Notes: generated by a model from the letters alone, not told the origin. A stretch of DNA of 64,000 nt from Boseongicola sp. (GCA_028824715.1 JAPPCV010000174.1:1-64000), one strand, 5' to 3'. Counted from the stretch's first letter, positions 1 through 8,831 are shown. Numbers and translations: made by a program.

Positions 1-739
1 TGTTGTTCTCGCCGATGAACTGCGCCACGAAGCTGTTTTCGGGCTCCTCGTACAGTACGTCCGGCGCAGCAAGCTGCTGGATCCGGCCGTCGTCGAACAC
101 CGCGACGCGGTCCGACATGGTCAATGCCTCGGTCTGGTCGTGGGTGACGTAAACCGTGGTGATGCCAAGCTCGTGCGCAAGGTTGGTGATCTCGAACTGC
201 ATGTGCTCGCGAAGCTGCTTGTCGAGCGCGCCGAGGGGTTCGTCCATCAGCACGAGCTCGGGCTCGAAGACAAGTGCGCGGGCGAGCGCGATTCGCTGCT
301 GCTGGCCGCCGGACAACTGGGCCGGCCGGCGACCGCCGAATTCACCCATCTGCACCATGTCCAGAGCACGACGCACCTTTTCCTCGCGCTCGGCCTTGCC
401 GATCTTGCGAACCTCAAGCGGGAACGCGAGATTCTCTGCGACCGTCATGTGCGGAAACAGCGCGTAGTTCTGGAAGACCATTCCGATTCCGCGCTTGTGC
501 GGGGGGATGTTGTTGATGGGTTTGCCGTCGAGGAGGATCTCGCCATGAGTCGCGGTTTCGAAGCCTGCGAGCATCATCAGGCAGGTGGTCTTTCCCGAAC
601 CGGACGGCCCCAGCATGGTAAGGAACTCGCCTTTTTCGATGGACAGGTTCAGGTCCTTGACGACGAGCGTTTCGCCGTCGTAGCTCTTCTGTACCTTCTC
701 GAATACCACGAAGTTGTCGGCGGCCCGCGATGCGCCCAT
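1..739 (-). CDS. ABC transporter ATP-binding protein, PotA-like (3' end outside window)
   Basis: This is the N-terminal 246 residues of an ABC ATPase that continues past the left edge, which explains why the ORF track lacks it. Visible motifs in order are Walker A (GPSGSGKTT), Q-loop (VFQNYALFPHMT), signature (LSGGQQQRIALAR), Walker B (LVLMDEPLGALD) and the H-loop (THDQTEA). The wording is closest to the spermidine/putrescine/opine (PotA) type, which energises a membrane permease pair for import. The ATG follows GGGGGAG with four bases between. The C-terminal TOBE domain is not visible. No permease or binding protein lies on this side; they would be left of the window. The substrate cannot be told from the ATPase alone. 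Confidence 0.9.
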   Translation of the reverse strand, partial: MGASRAADNFVVFEKVQKSYDGETLVVKDLNLSIEKGEFLTMLGPSGSGKTTCLMMLAGFETATHGEILLDGKPINNIPPHKRGIGMVFQNYALFPHMTVAENLAFPLEVRKIGKAEREEKVRRALDMVQMGEFGGRRPAQLSGGQQQRIALARALVFEPELVLMDEPLGALDKQLREHMQFEITNLAHELGITTVYVTHDQTEALTMSDRVAVFDDGRIQQLAAPDVLYEEPENSFVAQFIGENN

Positions 740-1428
740 GTGGCTCCCCCCGAGGATTTGTCAACTTGCACCCAACACCAGCGGTTTCGCAATTTCAACA
801 GGGTTATGGGTGTGTGTCGGTTTTTTGACTGAATTTCGAATCACGCCATGATTGATGATTCGAAGGCTGTCTTCAATGGCGGGACGATGGCAGCCTTGGC
901 GCAAATCCGCCGACAGCACGGACAATCGAGGCCGGGATGCGTCGCGATGCCGGTCCGGGCGTCGCGGGTGTGTTGCTGAACCCCGGCCCAGAGGCGTCCG
1001 CGCATCCGGCGGGGCGACGCAACCCGACGGCACATGGCTTCGTCACGTTCTTGACGGCGGCAGGGATGGTTGAGGTTCGGGCGCTGTCCAGCGCGGAGCT
1101 TGGGCCACAGCAGGCGCGCATTCGGAACCTCGTGGAGCCGGTGCCTTCACGGGCCAGGGCTCTCGCCGGCGTGGACGGAGGCGGAGAGTTCTTGCTGGAC
1201 GCGACGTGCGGCGACGTCGCCTGCGCCTTCGGCCATGACCTTGATCGCAACCTGGAGGATCCGGATGGCATGCCTCCTGAACCCGACGCGCTGGCACTGC
1301 ATCTTCGGTGGAGCACCTGCGGACTGCCGGGCGGTTCCTGCGGCTCCAGGGCGGGATGACTTGCATGCATTCCAGCGAATCTTCCGGCGCCGGCGATCCG
1401 GACATTGTGCCTGGCCAATTCCAGCCGT
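740..1428. other. Gene-poor gap between aldehyde dehydrogenase and ABC ATPase
   Basis: About 690 bases. The ORFs on both strands here are arginine/proline-rich or otherwise shadow-like, and I recognise none. The only structure I see is the perfect inverted repeat annotated separately, about 100 bases upstream of the ABC ATPase start. The rest may be decayed sequence. Confidence 0.5.
835..864. promoter_or_regulatory. Perfect inverted repeat upstream of the ABC ATPase (candidate operator)
   Basis: TTCGAATCA and TGATTCGAA form perfect nine-base arms around a 12-base spacer, about 21 bases centre to centre, or two helical turns. The site is about 100 bases upstream of the minus-strand ABC ATPase start. 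The spacing suits a dimeric regulator better than a terminator, because there is no GC-rich stem or T-run. The regulator is unknown. Confidence 0.4.
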
Positions 1429-2907
1429 TCACCGCATTGTGAACGGGTTGGCCATCGGTGTGTCGGCCGTGTTGATCCAGGTTGTCTTGGTGCGGGTGTA
1501 GTCAAGGACTGCCTCGATCCCGGCTTCGCGTCCGTATCCCGAATGACCGTAGCCGCCGAAGGGCGCTATTGGGGAGATCGCGCGGTACGTGTTTACCCAG
1601 CATATGCCTGCCTTCAGGCGGGAGGACACGCGGTGGGCGCGGGCCAGGCTGTTCGTGAAGACACCTGACCCCAGGCCAAAGACCGTGTCGTTCGCCAGCC
1701 GGATCGCGTCTTCTTCGGTGTCGAAGGGCAAGAGCGACATGACTGGACCGAACATTTCAACCTCAAGGGTGCTGATGTCGGGTCCGGCACACTCCACCAG
1801 CGTCGGCTGCATGTAGTTTCCGGGCCGATCAAGCGGCGCGCCGCCAAAGTGGATGATTGCGCCCTGGCCGACCGCCTGCGCAAGTGTCGCCTCGATCTTC
1901 TCGATCTGAGCCCTTGTGCAGAGCGGTCCGACATGGGTCGCAGGATCAAGCGGGTCCCCGATGGTGATGCTGCCGGCTCTCTCCGCAATCCTCTCGACCA
2001 GGGTTCCCAGTATTCCCCGTTGCACCAGCCCTCGCGAGCCAGCGACGCAGCTTTGGCCCGACGCGCCAAAATTCCCTGCGATCATTCCATTGATCGCGCT
2101 GTCCAGATCGGCGTCATCGAACACAAGGATGGGCGACTTGCCCCCCAGTTCCAGCGTCGTTACGGCAAAATTTTCGGCTGAATTCCGTATCACGTGGCGC
2201 GCAGTCTCCGGCCCGCCGGTGAAGGCGATTCGCGCCACATCCGGATGGCGCGTAAGTGGAATGGCGCAGCTTTCCGCGTCCCCCGTGATGACCGAGACGA
2301 CGCCAGGGGGAAAGCCGGCCTCGTCGATCAGCCGGGCAAATTCCAGCATCGGGGCAGGCGCGATCTCTGACGCCTTCAGGACAACGCTGCACCCGGCGGC
2401 AAGCGCCGGGCCAAGCTTGGTAGCTGCCAGGAACATCTGCGCGTTCCACGGCACGATGGCGGCAACCACGCCAATCGGTTCACGACGCGTGAAGACATGC
2501 ATGTCTGGCTTGTCGATCGGCAGCACGGCGCCTTCGATCTTGTCAGCCAGCCCGGCGAAGTACCGGTAATAGCCCGCGACATAGGTTGTCTGGCCCGCGG
2601 TTTCCGCCAAGAGCTTGCCGCTGTCAGTGGTCTCCAGGCGCGCAAGCCGCTCGGCATTCTGTTCCACAAGGTCGGCAAGCCTGAACAAGAGATGTCCTCG
2701 GGCCGTCTGGGTCAGATCGCGCCAGGCCGGATCCTGGAGCGCCCGGCGGGCGGCGGCAACGGCATGATCGACATCTTCGGCTGCCGCACAGGCAAAGGTC
2801 GCCCAATCCTGTCCATCAGCCGGATTCTGCGATGTCATGACTTGCGCGGCGGCACCGTCCGTCCAGGACCCGGCGACATAGAGCTGAAAGTGCGGCCTTT
2901 CGGTCAT
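1429..2907 (-). CDS. NAD(P)-dependent aldehyde dehydrogenase
   Basis: A 492-residue cytosolic aldehyde dehydrogenase, the usual family length. The catalytic glutamate lies in ELGGKSP and the nucleophilic cysteine in GQSCVAGS; VVPWN-type and FTGG cofactor-binding motifs (IVPWNAQ, IAFTGG) are present. It oxidises an aldehyde to the acid with NAD(P)+. The ORF track starts at a TTG inside the preceding gene; I chose the ATG at 2907 because GAGG sits five bases upstream and homologous sequence begins there. It is last in an apparent four-gene operon (hydrolase, flavin reductase, monooxygenase, this gene), seven bases after the monooxygenase stop. It probably clears the aldehyde made by the monooxygenase. 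The exact substrate is not visible. Confidence 0.92.
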   Translation of the reverse strand: MTERPHFQLYVAGSWTDGAAAQVMTSQNPADGQDWATFACAAAEDVDHAVAAARRALQDPAWRDLTQTARGHLLFRLADLVEQNAERLARLETTDSGKLLAETAGQTTYVAGYYRYFAGLADKIEGAVLPIDKPDMHVFTRREPIGVVAAIVPWNAQMFLAATKLGPALAAGCSVVLKASEIAPAPMLEFARLIDEAGFPPGVVSVITGDAESCAIPLTRHPDVARIAFTGGPETARHVIRNSAENFAVTTLELGGKSPILVFDDADLDSAINGMIAGNFGASGQSCVAGSRGLVQRGILGTLVERIAERAGSITIGDPLDPATHVGPLCTRAQIEKIEATLAQAVGQGAIIHFGGAPLDRPGNYMQPTLVECAGPDISTLEVEMFGPVMSLLPFDTEEDAIRLANDTVFGLGSGVFTNSLARAHRVSSRLKAGICWVNTYRAISPIAPFGGYGHSGYGREAGIEAVLDYTRTKTTWINTADTPMANPFTMR

Positions 2908-2914
2908 GGCATCC

Positions 2915-3949
2915 TCATGCAAGAGCGGGCATCACGTCGCCGATGAACCGCGCCAGCGACGCACGCTTGCGATCTATCGTCATGCCGCTGTCGATCCAAA
3001 GCGCAAATTCGTCATAGCCCAGGTCCTCGTAGCGTTTCAGCCGGTCGATCACCTGCTGCGCGGTTCCGATGGTCAGATCAGCCTTGATCGCTTCGGGAGA
3101 GATCATCTTGTTGGCGGCGATCTCTTCCGCGCCAAGTGCCTGGATCAGCCCCTGGGACACGGGGCGCTTGTTCTGGAACCACGCCCCGAAATAGGCGAAG
3201 TACCGCGTCAGATCCTGCACGGCCTGGTCGATGTCCTCGGCATCGGTCCCGACATAGGTGTGATGCAGCAGCAAGATCTTGGGACGCGGCCCGTCATGGC
3301 CTGCGCAGGCGTCATTGAAGCGGCCCATCAAGGATTCGATTTCCTCGTCGCCCTGCCAAAGCGGTGTAACCTGCACGTTGAAGCCGTTCTGCACTGCAAA
3401 CTCGTGACTGTTGGGGTCGCGGGCGGCAATCCAGATGGGCGGACCGCCAGGTTGCGCCGGTTTGGGCGAGGACGTGGACGCCGGGAAGCTGTAGTACTTT
3501 CCGTGATGGGCGCAATCGCCTTTCCACAACTGGCGCAGCAAGGGTGCGGTTTCCCGCATCCGCTGTCCGGCATCCCAGGCGTCCAGCCCAGGCATGAGGC
3601 GCTCGTATTCATAGGAATAGGCGCCACGCGCGATTCCGAGTTCGAGCCTGCCGCCCGTCATCAGGTCGGTCGCGGCAGCCTCGCCGGCCAGCTTGATCGG
3701 ATGCCAGAACGGCGCGATGACGGTGCCGGTCCCCAACCGGACATTCCTGGTGCGATGCGCCAGGTCCATGATCGAAAGGAAGGGGTTCGGCGCAATGGTG
3801 AACTCCATTCCGTGATGCTCACCAGTCCAGATCGCCCGCATACCGCCGTCGTCAGCCATTTGGCACAGCGAAATGAAATCCTCATAAAGCTCGGCATGTG
3901 ACTGTGCGGGAGTCAGGCGCTCCATATGGGCAAACAGCGAGAACTCCAT
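2915..3949 (-). CDS. Luciferase-like flavin-dependent monooxygenase (LLM family)
   Basis: A 344-residue protein of the bacterial luciferase-like (TIM-barrel) family, which uses reduced FMN and oxygen to oxidise a substrate. Typical segments are visible: WTGEHHG near residue 46, the RLGTGTVIAPFWHP strand, and GRLELGIARGA. The track's start at 4156 runs back into the reductase gene in a wrong frame; the ATG at 3949 (MEFSLFAH) is the family-like N-terminus. Its likely partner is the flavin reductase 11 bases upstream, which supplies FMNH2. Position before an aldehyde dehydrogenase suggests that the product is an aldehyde. I cannot name the substrate. Confidence 0.9.
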   Translation of the reverse strand: MEFSLFAHMERLTPAQSHAELYEDFISLCQMADDGGMRAIWTGEHHGMEFTIAPNPFLSIMDLAHRTRNVRLGTGTVIAPFWHPIKLAGEAAATDLMTGGRLELGIARGAYSYEYERLMPGLDAWDAGQRMRETAPLLRQLWKGDCAHHGKYYSFPASTSSPKPAQPGGPPIWIAARDPNSHEFAVQNGFNVQVTPLWQGDEEIESLMGRFNDACAGHDGPRPKILLLHHTYVGTDAEDIDQAVQDLTRYFAYFGAWFQNKRPVSQGLIQALGAEEIAANKMISPEAIKADLTIGTAQQVIDRLKRYEDLGYDEFALWIDSGMTIDRKRASLARFIGDVMPALA

Positions 3950-3960
3950 GGTCAAGGCTC

Positions 3961-4866
3961 CTATCTGATCTCGTGCCGGTCGCCGGACGCCTCGTCGCCG
4001 ACATAAAGGGTGAAGTCTCGGGTGCTGTGTTCGAGGGCAAATCGCTTGCACAGGGCGGCAATCGCCGGCGTCTCGAAGGTCAACCCGGCAATGTCGTCGA
4101 TCGGGACAAGCTGCCCCTCCAGCGCGCAGTCTTGCGTGGCTTGCGCCAGAAAGCATGTGTAGTGGGTGTTGGTCGGCCTGTCGTCAAAGATGGAATAGGC
4201 GCTCCCCAGTCGAACGGAACCGGCCAATCGTTCCTCCATCGCGGCGCGAAGATTGCCTGGAGCCTCGAACTCGAACTGCGGAGGACGCATCCCGCCCGGC
4301 GTCTCTTCCAGCAGGATATGGCCGTCGCGTTCGACCAACACTGCCGCTACGATCCGGCGGGTGCTGTCGACAACCATCGCGGCGCGTTCCAGGCCCAAGC
4401 TGAAATACTGCCCCCTCGCATAGCCAAGCCCCAACCCGTCCCTTTGCGTGAACCCGGTAATCTGCCCCAGAAGTATCGTGTGATCGCCCGCAGGGATGGA
4501 TTGCGTCCTTCGGCAGGAAAACTGCGCCACGGCGCCGTCGATCACGGGAATTCCGTTGGCGTCGGAGCCATGGGCGATCCGGGCGAACCGATCCCCCTTG
4601 AAGCTGGCAAAGACATTGGACACTCCTTCCTGCCCCTCGGCCAACACCGACACGGCGAAATGAGTGCAGGTCTCGAAAATGTCGTGGCTTGACAGTGAAC
4701 GACCGAGGCAGACCAGGAGCATTGGAGGATCGAGGGAAACCGAAGAAAAGGAATTGGCGGTGAACCCAAGTGGCGCTCCGCTGCTGTCCCGCGTCGTCAC
4801 GACGGTCACGCCGGTCATGAACCCGCCAAATGCATCGCGCAGGGCGCTGGGGTCGGTTGCAGTCAT
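3961..4866 (-). CDS. Flavin reductase-like protein with extra C-terminal domain
   Basis: Residues about 1-160 are a flavin-reductase-like (HpaC/RutF type) FMN-binding domain: FTANSFSSVSLDPPMLLVCL and GDHTILLGQI are hallmark strands. It would use NAD(P)H to make reduced flavin for the adjacent luciferase-like monooxygenase. Stand-alone reductases of this type are near 160-180 residues; this one is 301. The additional 130 residues (VAAVLVERDGHILLEET onward) read like a Nudix-fold domain, but I see no intact Nudix box, so the extension may sense or bind rather than hydrolyse. The ATG overlaps the stop of the upstream hydrolase (ATGA), indicating translational coupling. Confidence 0.87.
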   Translation of the reverse strand: MTATDPSALRDAFGGFMTGVTVVTTRDSSGAPLGFTANSFSSVSLDPPMLLVCLGRSLSSHDIFETCTHFAVSVLAEGQEGVSNVFASFKGDRFARIAHGSDANGIPVIDGAVAQFSCRRTQSIPAGDHTILLGQITGFTQRDGLGLGYARGQYFSLGLERAAMVVDSTRRIVAAVLVERDGHILLEETPGGMRPPQFEFEAPGNLRAAMEERLAGSVRLGSAYSIFDDRPTNTHYTCFLAQATQDCALEGQLVPIDDIAGLTFETPAIAALCKRFALEHSTRDFTLYVGDEASGDRHEIR

Positions 4867-5552
4867 CTGGACGCCTCGCGGACCAGGACGGCAAGCTCTG
4901 CATTCACCGGGACCGCATGCGTCATGGGCAACATGTGCGCGGCGCCCTCGACGATGACGGCACGGCCATGCGGTGCGATCCGTGCCATCGCCTCGCTCAT
5001 TTCCGGCGTGGAATTGGGCTCCTTTGCACCGGTCATGAACAGCGCCGGGCAGGACAGGCGCGCCAGGTCCGCATCAGCAGGTCCATTCTCCGCCGCGAAC
5101 ACCTCATAGGCCGTCTTGTAGTGCTCAGTGACGACTCCGGTCAGCCATTCCCGGCATGCACGCCGCTCGGGAGTGTCCCGATCGGCAAACCAGCGCGTCA
5201 AGGTGGCTTCCGGATCGGAATCTCCCGCGGCAGACAGCTCCGTCGCGCGCCGCCGCACTGCCTCCGCGGCCTTTGGACTGCGACGGTAGATGGCGTTCAG
5301 CGCAGCAACGCCTTTGACCAGATGCGGATGACGGACTGCCAGGTCGAGTGCGATCATCGCACCCATCGAATGACCGGCCACAACACCTGGCGCATCGATT
5401 GCGTCCGCGATGCGGTCCGTATACTGCGTAATCGTCGCAGGATACGGCAAAGCGCGGCTGGCGCCGTGGCCCGGAAGGTCAAAGGCACGGCAATGCCGGG
5501 TCGTTGACAGCTCGCTGACTTGCGCCATCCACGCCTCCGCCCGCAGGCCCAC
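4863..5552 (-). CDS. Alpha/beta hydrolase, N-terminus disrupted
   Basis: An alpha/beta-hydrolase-fold enzyme. The nucleophile elbow is GHSMGA, a catalytic His is in EGAAHMLP, and the FDLPGHG segment is typical. The track's GTG start gives 229 residues, but homologous-looking sequence continues upstream in frame (SFIRAGTGSRLYLVHG, which carries the oxyanion HG) to about position 5615. Between there and an in-frame TAG at 5676 I find no ATG, GTG or TTG. The true start is therefore missing or non-canonical, and an IS5-type remnant lies just upstream, so the 5' end was probably damaged. The stop overlaps the flavin reductase ATG. Likely role: hydrolysis of an ester, lactone or amide in the pathway. 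Confidence 0.75.
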   Translation of the reverse strand: MGLRAEAWMAQVSELSTTRHCRAFDLPGHGASRALPYPATITQYTDRIADAIDAPGVVAGHSMGAMIALDLAVRHPHLVKGVAALNAIYRRSPKAAEAVRRRATELSAAGDSDPEATLTRWFADRDTPERRACREWLTGVVTEHYKTAYEVFAAENGPADADLARLSCPALFMTGAKEPNSTPEMSEAMARIAPHGRAVIVEGAAHMLPMTHAVPVNAELAVLVREASR

Positions 5553-5925
5553 GCCGTGGACAAGATACAGCCTGGAGCCCGTTCCGGCACGAATGAAGCT
5601 GACGCCTCCGGCTTCAGATCGCGGTTGGTTTGTCCACGTGATTGCCCAGATCCTCCAGGTCCTGATTTCTGTTTCCTACGCGATGACTTGGCCGGTTCGG
5701 AATCGCGGTTCCCGGTGCGACGACCAATTCATCGGCGCGAGATGCATCGTGAGTCAAGAACTGCACGAAAAGATCTTTCGACCGCCGCCCGGCGTCGCTC
5801 GCGTTCATCACGGGGACCTCGACTGCCGCGATGGCCGGGCCGTTCGTGCAATTGAACGACGGACAGGCCCAAGGTTCCGCGCTCCGGCTGAAGAAGTGGC
5901 CAAACCGCAAAGCCTGTATCTGGCA

Positions 5926-6177
5926 CGAGGCGTTGAAAACACGCTCGAAGTCGCCTGAAACCGTCCGCCGCGGAACCGCTCGAACACGTTCTTCCCGTTG
6001 CTGACGTGCTTCGGCAGGTCGCGCCACGGCGAACCCGTGCGGAAGCTCCGGGGCACCGCCTCAAGAAGTTGCCGGTTGACCGCCGCGGTGGCGCCGGGAT
6101 CGATCGCCTTGCCGGGGCGGCATGGGCTCGACCCGCGCCGAACCTGCGTCCGTCAGCACCGTCCTGTCAACATTCAT
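5926..6177 (-). pseudogene. IS5-family (IS427-like) transposase 5' remnant
   Basis: Three reading frames must be joined to read a transposase N-terminus. MNVDRTVLTDAGSARVEP starts at 6177, then GKAIDPGATAAVNRQLLEAV continuing into FRTGSPWRDLPKHV, then SGDFERVFNAS. These match the start of IS5-family (IS427 group) transposases, whose standard wording includes RTGAPWRDLP and GVFERxFNAL. At least two frameshifts and loss of the catalytic DDE region make it dead. It separates the hydrolase operon from the LacI-type regulator. Confidence 0.75.
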
Positions 6178-6402
6178 CTTGGCGTCTGCGGGTCTTGCCT
6201 GTGCCGCCGTTCCAGCGGTCATTGGGGCAGGAACCGTCATCGAACCGCCAGAATCGCAACCCGATTGTCAAAGGACCCCAGTACTGTCAAATATAGCTTT
6301 GCGCGCGTCATGTTTGTTGTGAGGGCAGGCGCCACCGGTGTCGAAGATTCGCGCGCATCTGCCGCAAACTCGCCGGAGTCGGCGCACACAGGAGATTCGA
6401 GG

Positions 6403-7434
6403 TTGGGAGAGCCGGTAATCAGAACCATGGAAGACTTCGCAGCGGCGAGTGGCGTCTCGCGCCCGACTGTCTCGAAATACTTTCACGACCCGGGAAGTGT
6501 CCGCAAATCGACCCGCGAGCGGATCGAGGCCGCACTGGAACAGTACGACTATCGCCCGAACATTTACGCGATGAACCAGAACCGCCTGCTCACGAAGAGC
6601 GTAGGCATCATCGTTCCATACCTTGCTGACCCTGTCTTCGCGGAGATTGCGAGAACCCTGGAACGCCGCTGCATCGAGGCCGGTTTCCATGCGACACTGT
6701 TCAGCTCGCACGGCGAGCGGAAACTCGAAAGCGAGGCTCTAAACAACCTTAGGTCACTGCGTCCGTCGGGTGTGCTGCTGGCCCCGCTCGGCCGGAGCTC
6801 CGACCGGGATCACATTGCCCGGTTTTGCGAAGAGGTCCCGACGGTCCTGCTGGACAGAAACATTGCGGGAATCGGGGAAGCCTTTGTCGGCTCGGACAAT
6901 CAAAGCTTCGTGTCGCAGAGCGTTGACTACCTTACCCGGACCGGGGAGCCGCCGTGCTTCTTCGAGATGAGGAACCCGGGCAACCCGAACTCGCTCGCGC
7001 GCCACCGATGCTACATCGAAGCCATGGAAAGTCACGGGTTGGAGCCGATGCTTGTCCAGGTGGAAGGCGAAGGCTGGAACCTTGAAGAAATTGGCTATCA
7101 GGGTGGCATGCGCGCACTGCAAGGGCATTCATTTCCCACCGACACGGTCCTTTGCAGCAACGACCGTCTTGCCATCGGGCTCTTGGCTGCCTGTTACGAG
7201 AGGGGGCTGCGCATCGGACGCGGAAGCGGCTGCGCACTGCGTGTGGCCGGCCACGATGACCATCCTTATTCGCGCTTCACCTGCCCGCCCCTGACCACCG
7301 TGGCTCACGAATACGACCTGGTGGCGGACTGCGGTGCCGAAACGCTGCTCAGATTGATCGAGGCGGGCGGCCGATTCGACGACCGGACGGAAACCCTGTT
7401 TTCCGCGCGTCTCGTGCTTCGCGCATCCGCGTAA
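6403..7434 (+). CDS. LacI-family transcriptional regulator of the polyol operon
   Basis: A LacI/GalR regulator of 343 residues. An N-terminal helix-turn-helix (FAAASGVSRPTVSKYFHDPG) is followed by the hinge (YRPNIYAMNQNRL) and a periplasmic-binding-protein-like effector domain. The track's start at 5998 lies in the IS remnant. I chose the TTG at 6403 because AGGAG lies eight bases upstream and VIRTMEDFA matches the family N-terminus; the ATG at 6427 would cut the first helix. It sits 82 bases before smoE, and a LacI-type palindrome lies right after its stop, so it most likely represses smoEFGK-mtlK until a polyol or its derivative binds. Confidence 0.88.
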   Translation: MGEPVIRTMEDFAAASGVSRPTVSKYFHDPGSVRKSTRERIEAALEQYDYRPNIYAMNQNRLLTKSVGIIVPYLADPVFAEIARTLERRCIEAGFHATLFSSHGERKLESEALNNLRSLRPSGVLLAPLGRSSDRDHIARFCEEVPTVLLDRNIAGIGEAFVGSDNQSFVSQSVDYLTRTGEPPCFFEMRNPGNPNSLARHRCYIEAMESHGLEPMLVQVEGEGWNLEEIGYQGGMRALQGHSFPTDTVLCSNDRLAIGLLAACYERGLRIGRGSGCALRVAGHDDHPYSRFTCPPLTTVAHEYDLVADCGAETLLRLIEAGGRFDDRTETLFSARLVLRASA

Positions 7435-7435
7435 T

Positions 7436-7450
7436 TTTTCACGCGTAAAA
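7436..7450. promoter_or_regulatory. LacI-type operator (TTTTCACGCGTAAAA)
   Basis: An AT-flanked palindrome centred on CG (ACGCGT core) immediately after the regulator stop and just upstream of the smoE -35 element. LacI-family operators typically have a central CG. A repressor or activator bound here would control smoE. The assignment to the adjacent regulator is inferred from position. Confidence 0.55.
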
Positions 7451-7456
7451 TTGTTA

Positions 7457-7484
7457 TTGACACGCGCTGGCTTCGTGCTAGTGT
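7457..7484 (+). promoter_or_regulatory. Sigma-70-type promoter of smoE
   Basis: TTGACA at 7457-7462 and TAGTGT at 7479-7484 are separated by 16 bases. The start codon of smoE follows 33 bases after the -10, preceded by the strong ribosome site AGGGAGG. This is the best-looking promoter in the window and overlaps the presumed operator region. Confidence 0.6.
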
Positions 7485-7516
7485 TGCGTTGCGATTTAAC
7501 CCTAGGGAGGATTCGA

Positions 7517-8818
7517 ATGTTTCTCAAGAACGCACTCCGCGCGGCCACTGCACTGTCGCTTGTCACAGTCGGCAGCGCCTATGCGGAAACCATAACCATC
7601 GCCACTGTCAACAACGGCGACATGATCCGCATGCAAGGATATACGGACGACTTCACCGCCAAGACCGGCCATGATGTCGAATGGGTGACCCTCGAGGAGA
7701 ACGTGCTGCGTCAGCGCGTGACCACCGACATTTCGACCAAGGGCGGCCAGTTCGACATCATGACCATCGGCATGTACGAAACCCCGATCTGGGGTGCCAA
7801 CGGCTGGCTGGTGCCGCTGAACGATCTGTCGGCCGAATACGATGTCGACGATATCCTGCCCGCCATGCGCGGCGGTCTGTCGCATGACGGCACGCTCTAC
7901 GCTGCGCCGTTCTATGGCGAGAGCTCCATGATCATGTACCGCACCGACCTGATGGAAAAGGCCGGGCTCGAGATGCCCGCAGCGCCGACCTGGGAATTCA
8001 TACGGGAAGCCGCCGCGGCGATGGATGACCCCGAAAGCGACATCAACGGTGTCTGCTTGCGCGGCAAGGCCGGCTGGGGTGAAGGCGGCGCCTTCATTAC
8101 CGTTACGGCCAACTCGTTCGGCGCGCGCTGGTTCGACGAGAACTGGCAGGCCCAGTTCGATCAGCCGGAGTGGAAAGAGGCGCTGACCTTCTTCGTCAAC
8201 CTGATGAACGACTACGGCCCGCAGGGCTACGCCACCAACGGCTTCAACGAGAACCTGTCTCTGTTCCAGCAGGGCAAGTGCGGCATGTGGATCGACGCAA
8301 CCGTTGCGGCGTCCTTCGTGACCAACCCCGATGACTCGACCGTCGCGGACAAGGTCGGCTTTGCGCTGGCGCCTGACACCGGGCTCGGCAAACGCTCGAA
8401 CTGGCTCTGGGCCTGGGCACTGGCGATCCCCGCCGGCACCCAGAAAGAAGCGGCTGCCAAGCAGTTCATCGAGTGGGCCACCTCGAAAGAGTACATCGAG
8501 CTCGTCGCGGCGAACGAAGGCTGGGCCAACGTGCCACCAGGCGCCCGTACCTCGCTTTACGAGAATCCGGACTACCTGGCAGTGCCGTTCGCGCAGATGA
8601 CCCTCGATTCCATCAACGCGGCGGATCCCACCAACCCGACCGTCAAACCGGTGCCCTATGTCGGGATCCAGTTTGTCGCCATCCCCGAGTTTGCCGGCAT
8701 TGCAACGGAAGTCAGCCAGGAGTTCTCGGCTGTCTATGCAGGCCAGCAAACTGTGGATGAGGCGCTGGCCAAGGCGCAAGCGCTGACCACAGACGCAATG
8801 GAAGCGGCCGGCTACTAG
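7517..8818 (+). CDS. smoE: Sorbitol/mannitol ABC transporter substrate-binding protein
   Basis: A 433-residue periplasmic family 1 solute-binding protein. Residues 1-22 are a Sec signal peptide (MFLKNALRAATALSLVTVGS, cleavage after AYA). The mature part begins ETITIATVNNGD and is close in wording to Rhodobacter SmoE, including FDIMTIGMYETPIWG and the CGMWIDATVAASF segment. It captures polyols such as sorbitol or mannitol for SmoFGK. The ATG at 7517 follows AGGGAGG by six bases; the track start is too early. It is the first gene of the operon and is followed by a strong hairpin. Confidence 0.93.
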   Translation: MFLKNALRAATALSLVTVGSAYAETITIATVNNGDMIRMQGYTDDFTAKTGHDVEWVTLEENVLRQRVTTDISTKGGQFDIMTIGMYETPIWGANGWLVPLNDLSAEYDVDDILPAMRGGLSHDGTLYAAPFYGESSMIMYRTDLMEKAGLEMPAAPTWEFIREAAAAMDDPESDINGVCLRGKAGWGEGGAFITVTANSFGARWFDENWQAQFDQPEWKEALTFFVNLMNDYGPQGYATNGFNENLSLFQQGKCGMWIDATVAASFVTNPDDSTVADKVGFALAPDTGLGKRSNWLWAWALAIPAGTQKEAAAKQFIEWATSKEYIELVAANEGWANVPPGARTSLYENPDYLAVPFAQMTLDSINAADPTNPTVKPVPYVGIQFVAIPEFAGIATEVSQEFSAVYAGQQTVDEALAKAQALTTDAMEAAGY

Positions 8819-8831
8819 GCCATCCTCCCTG

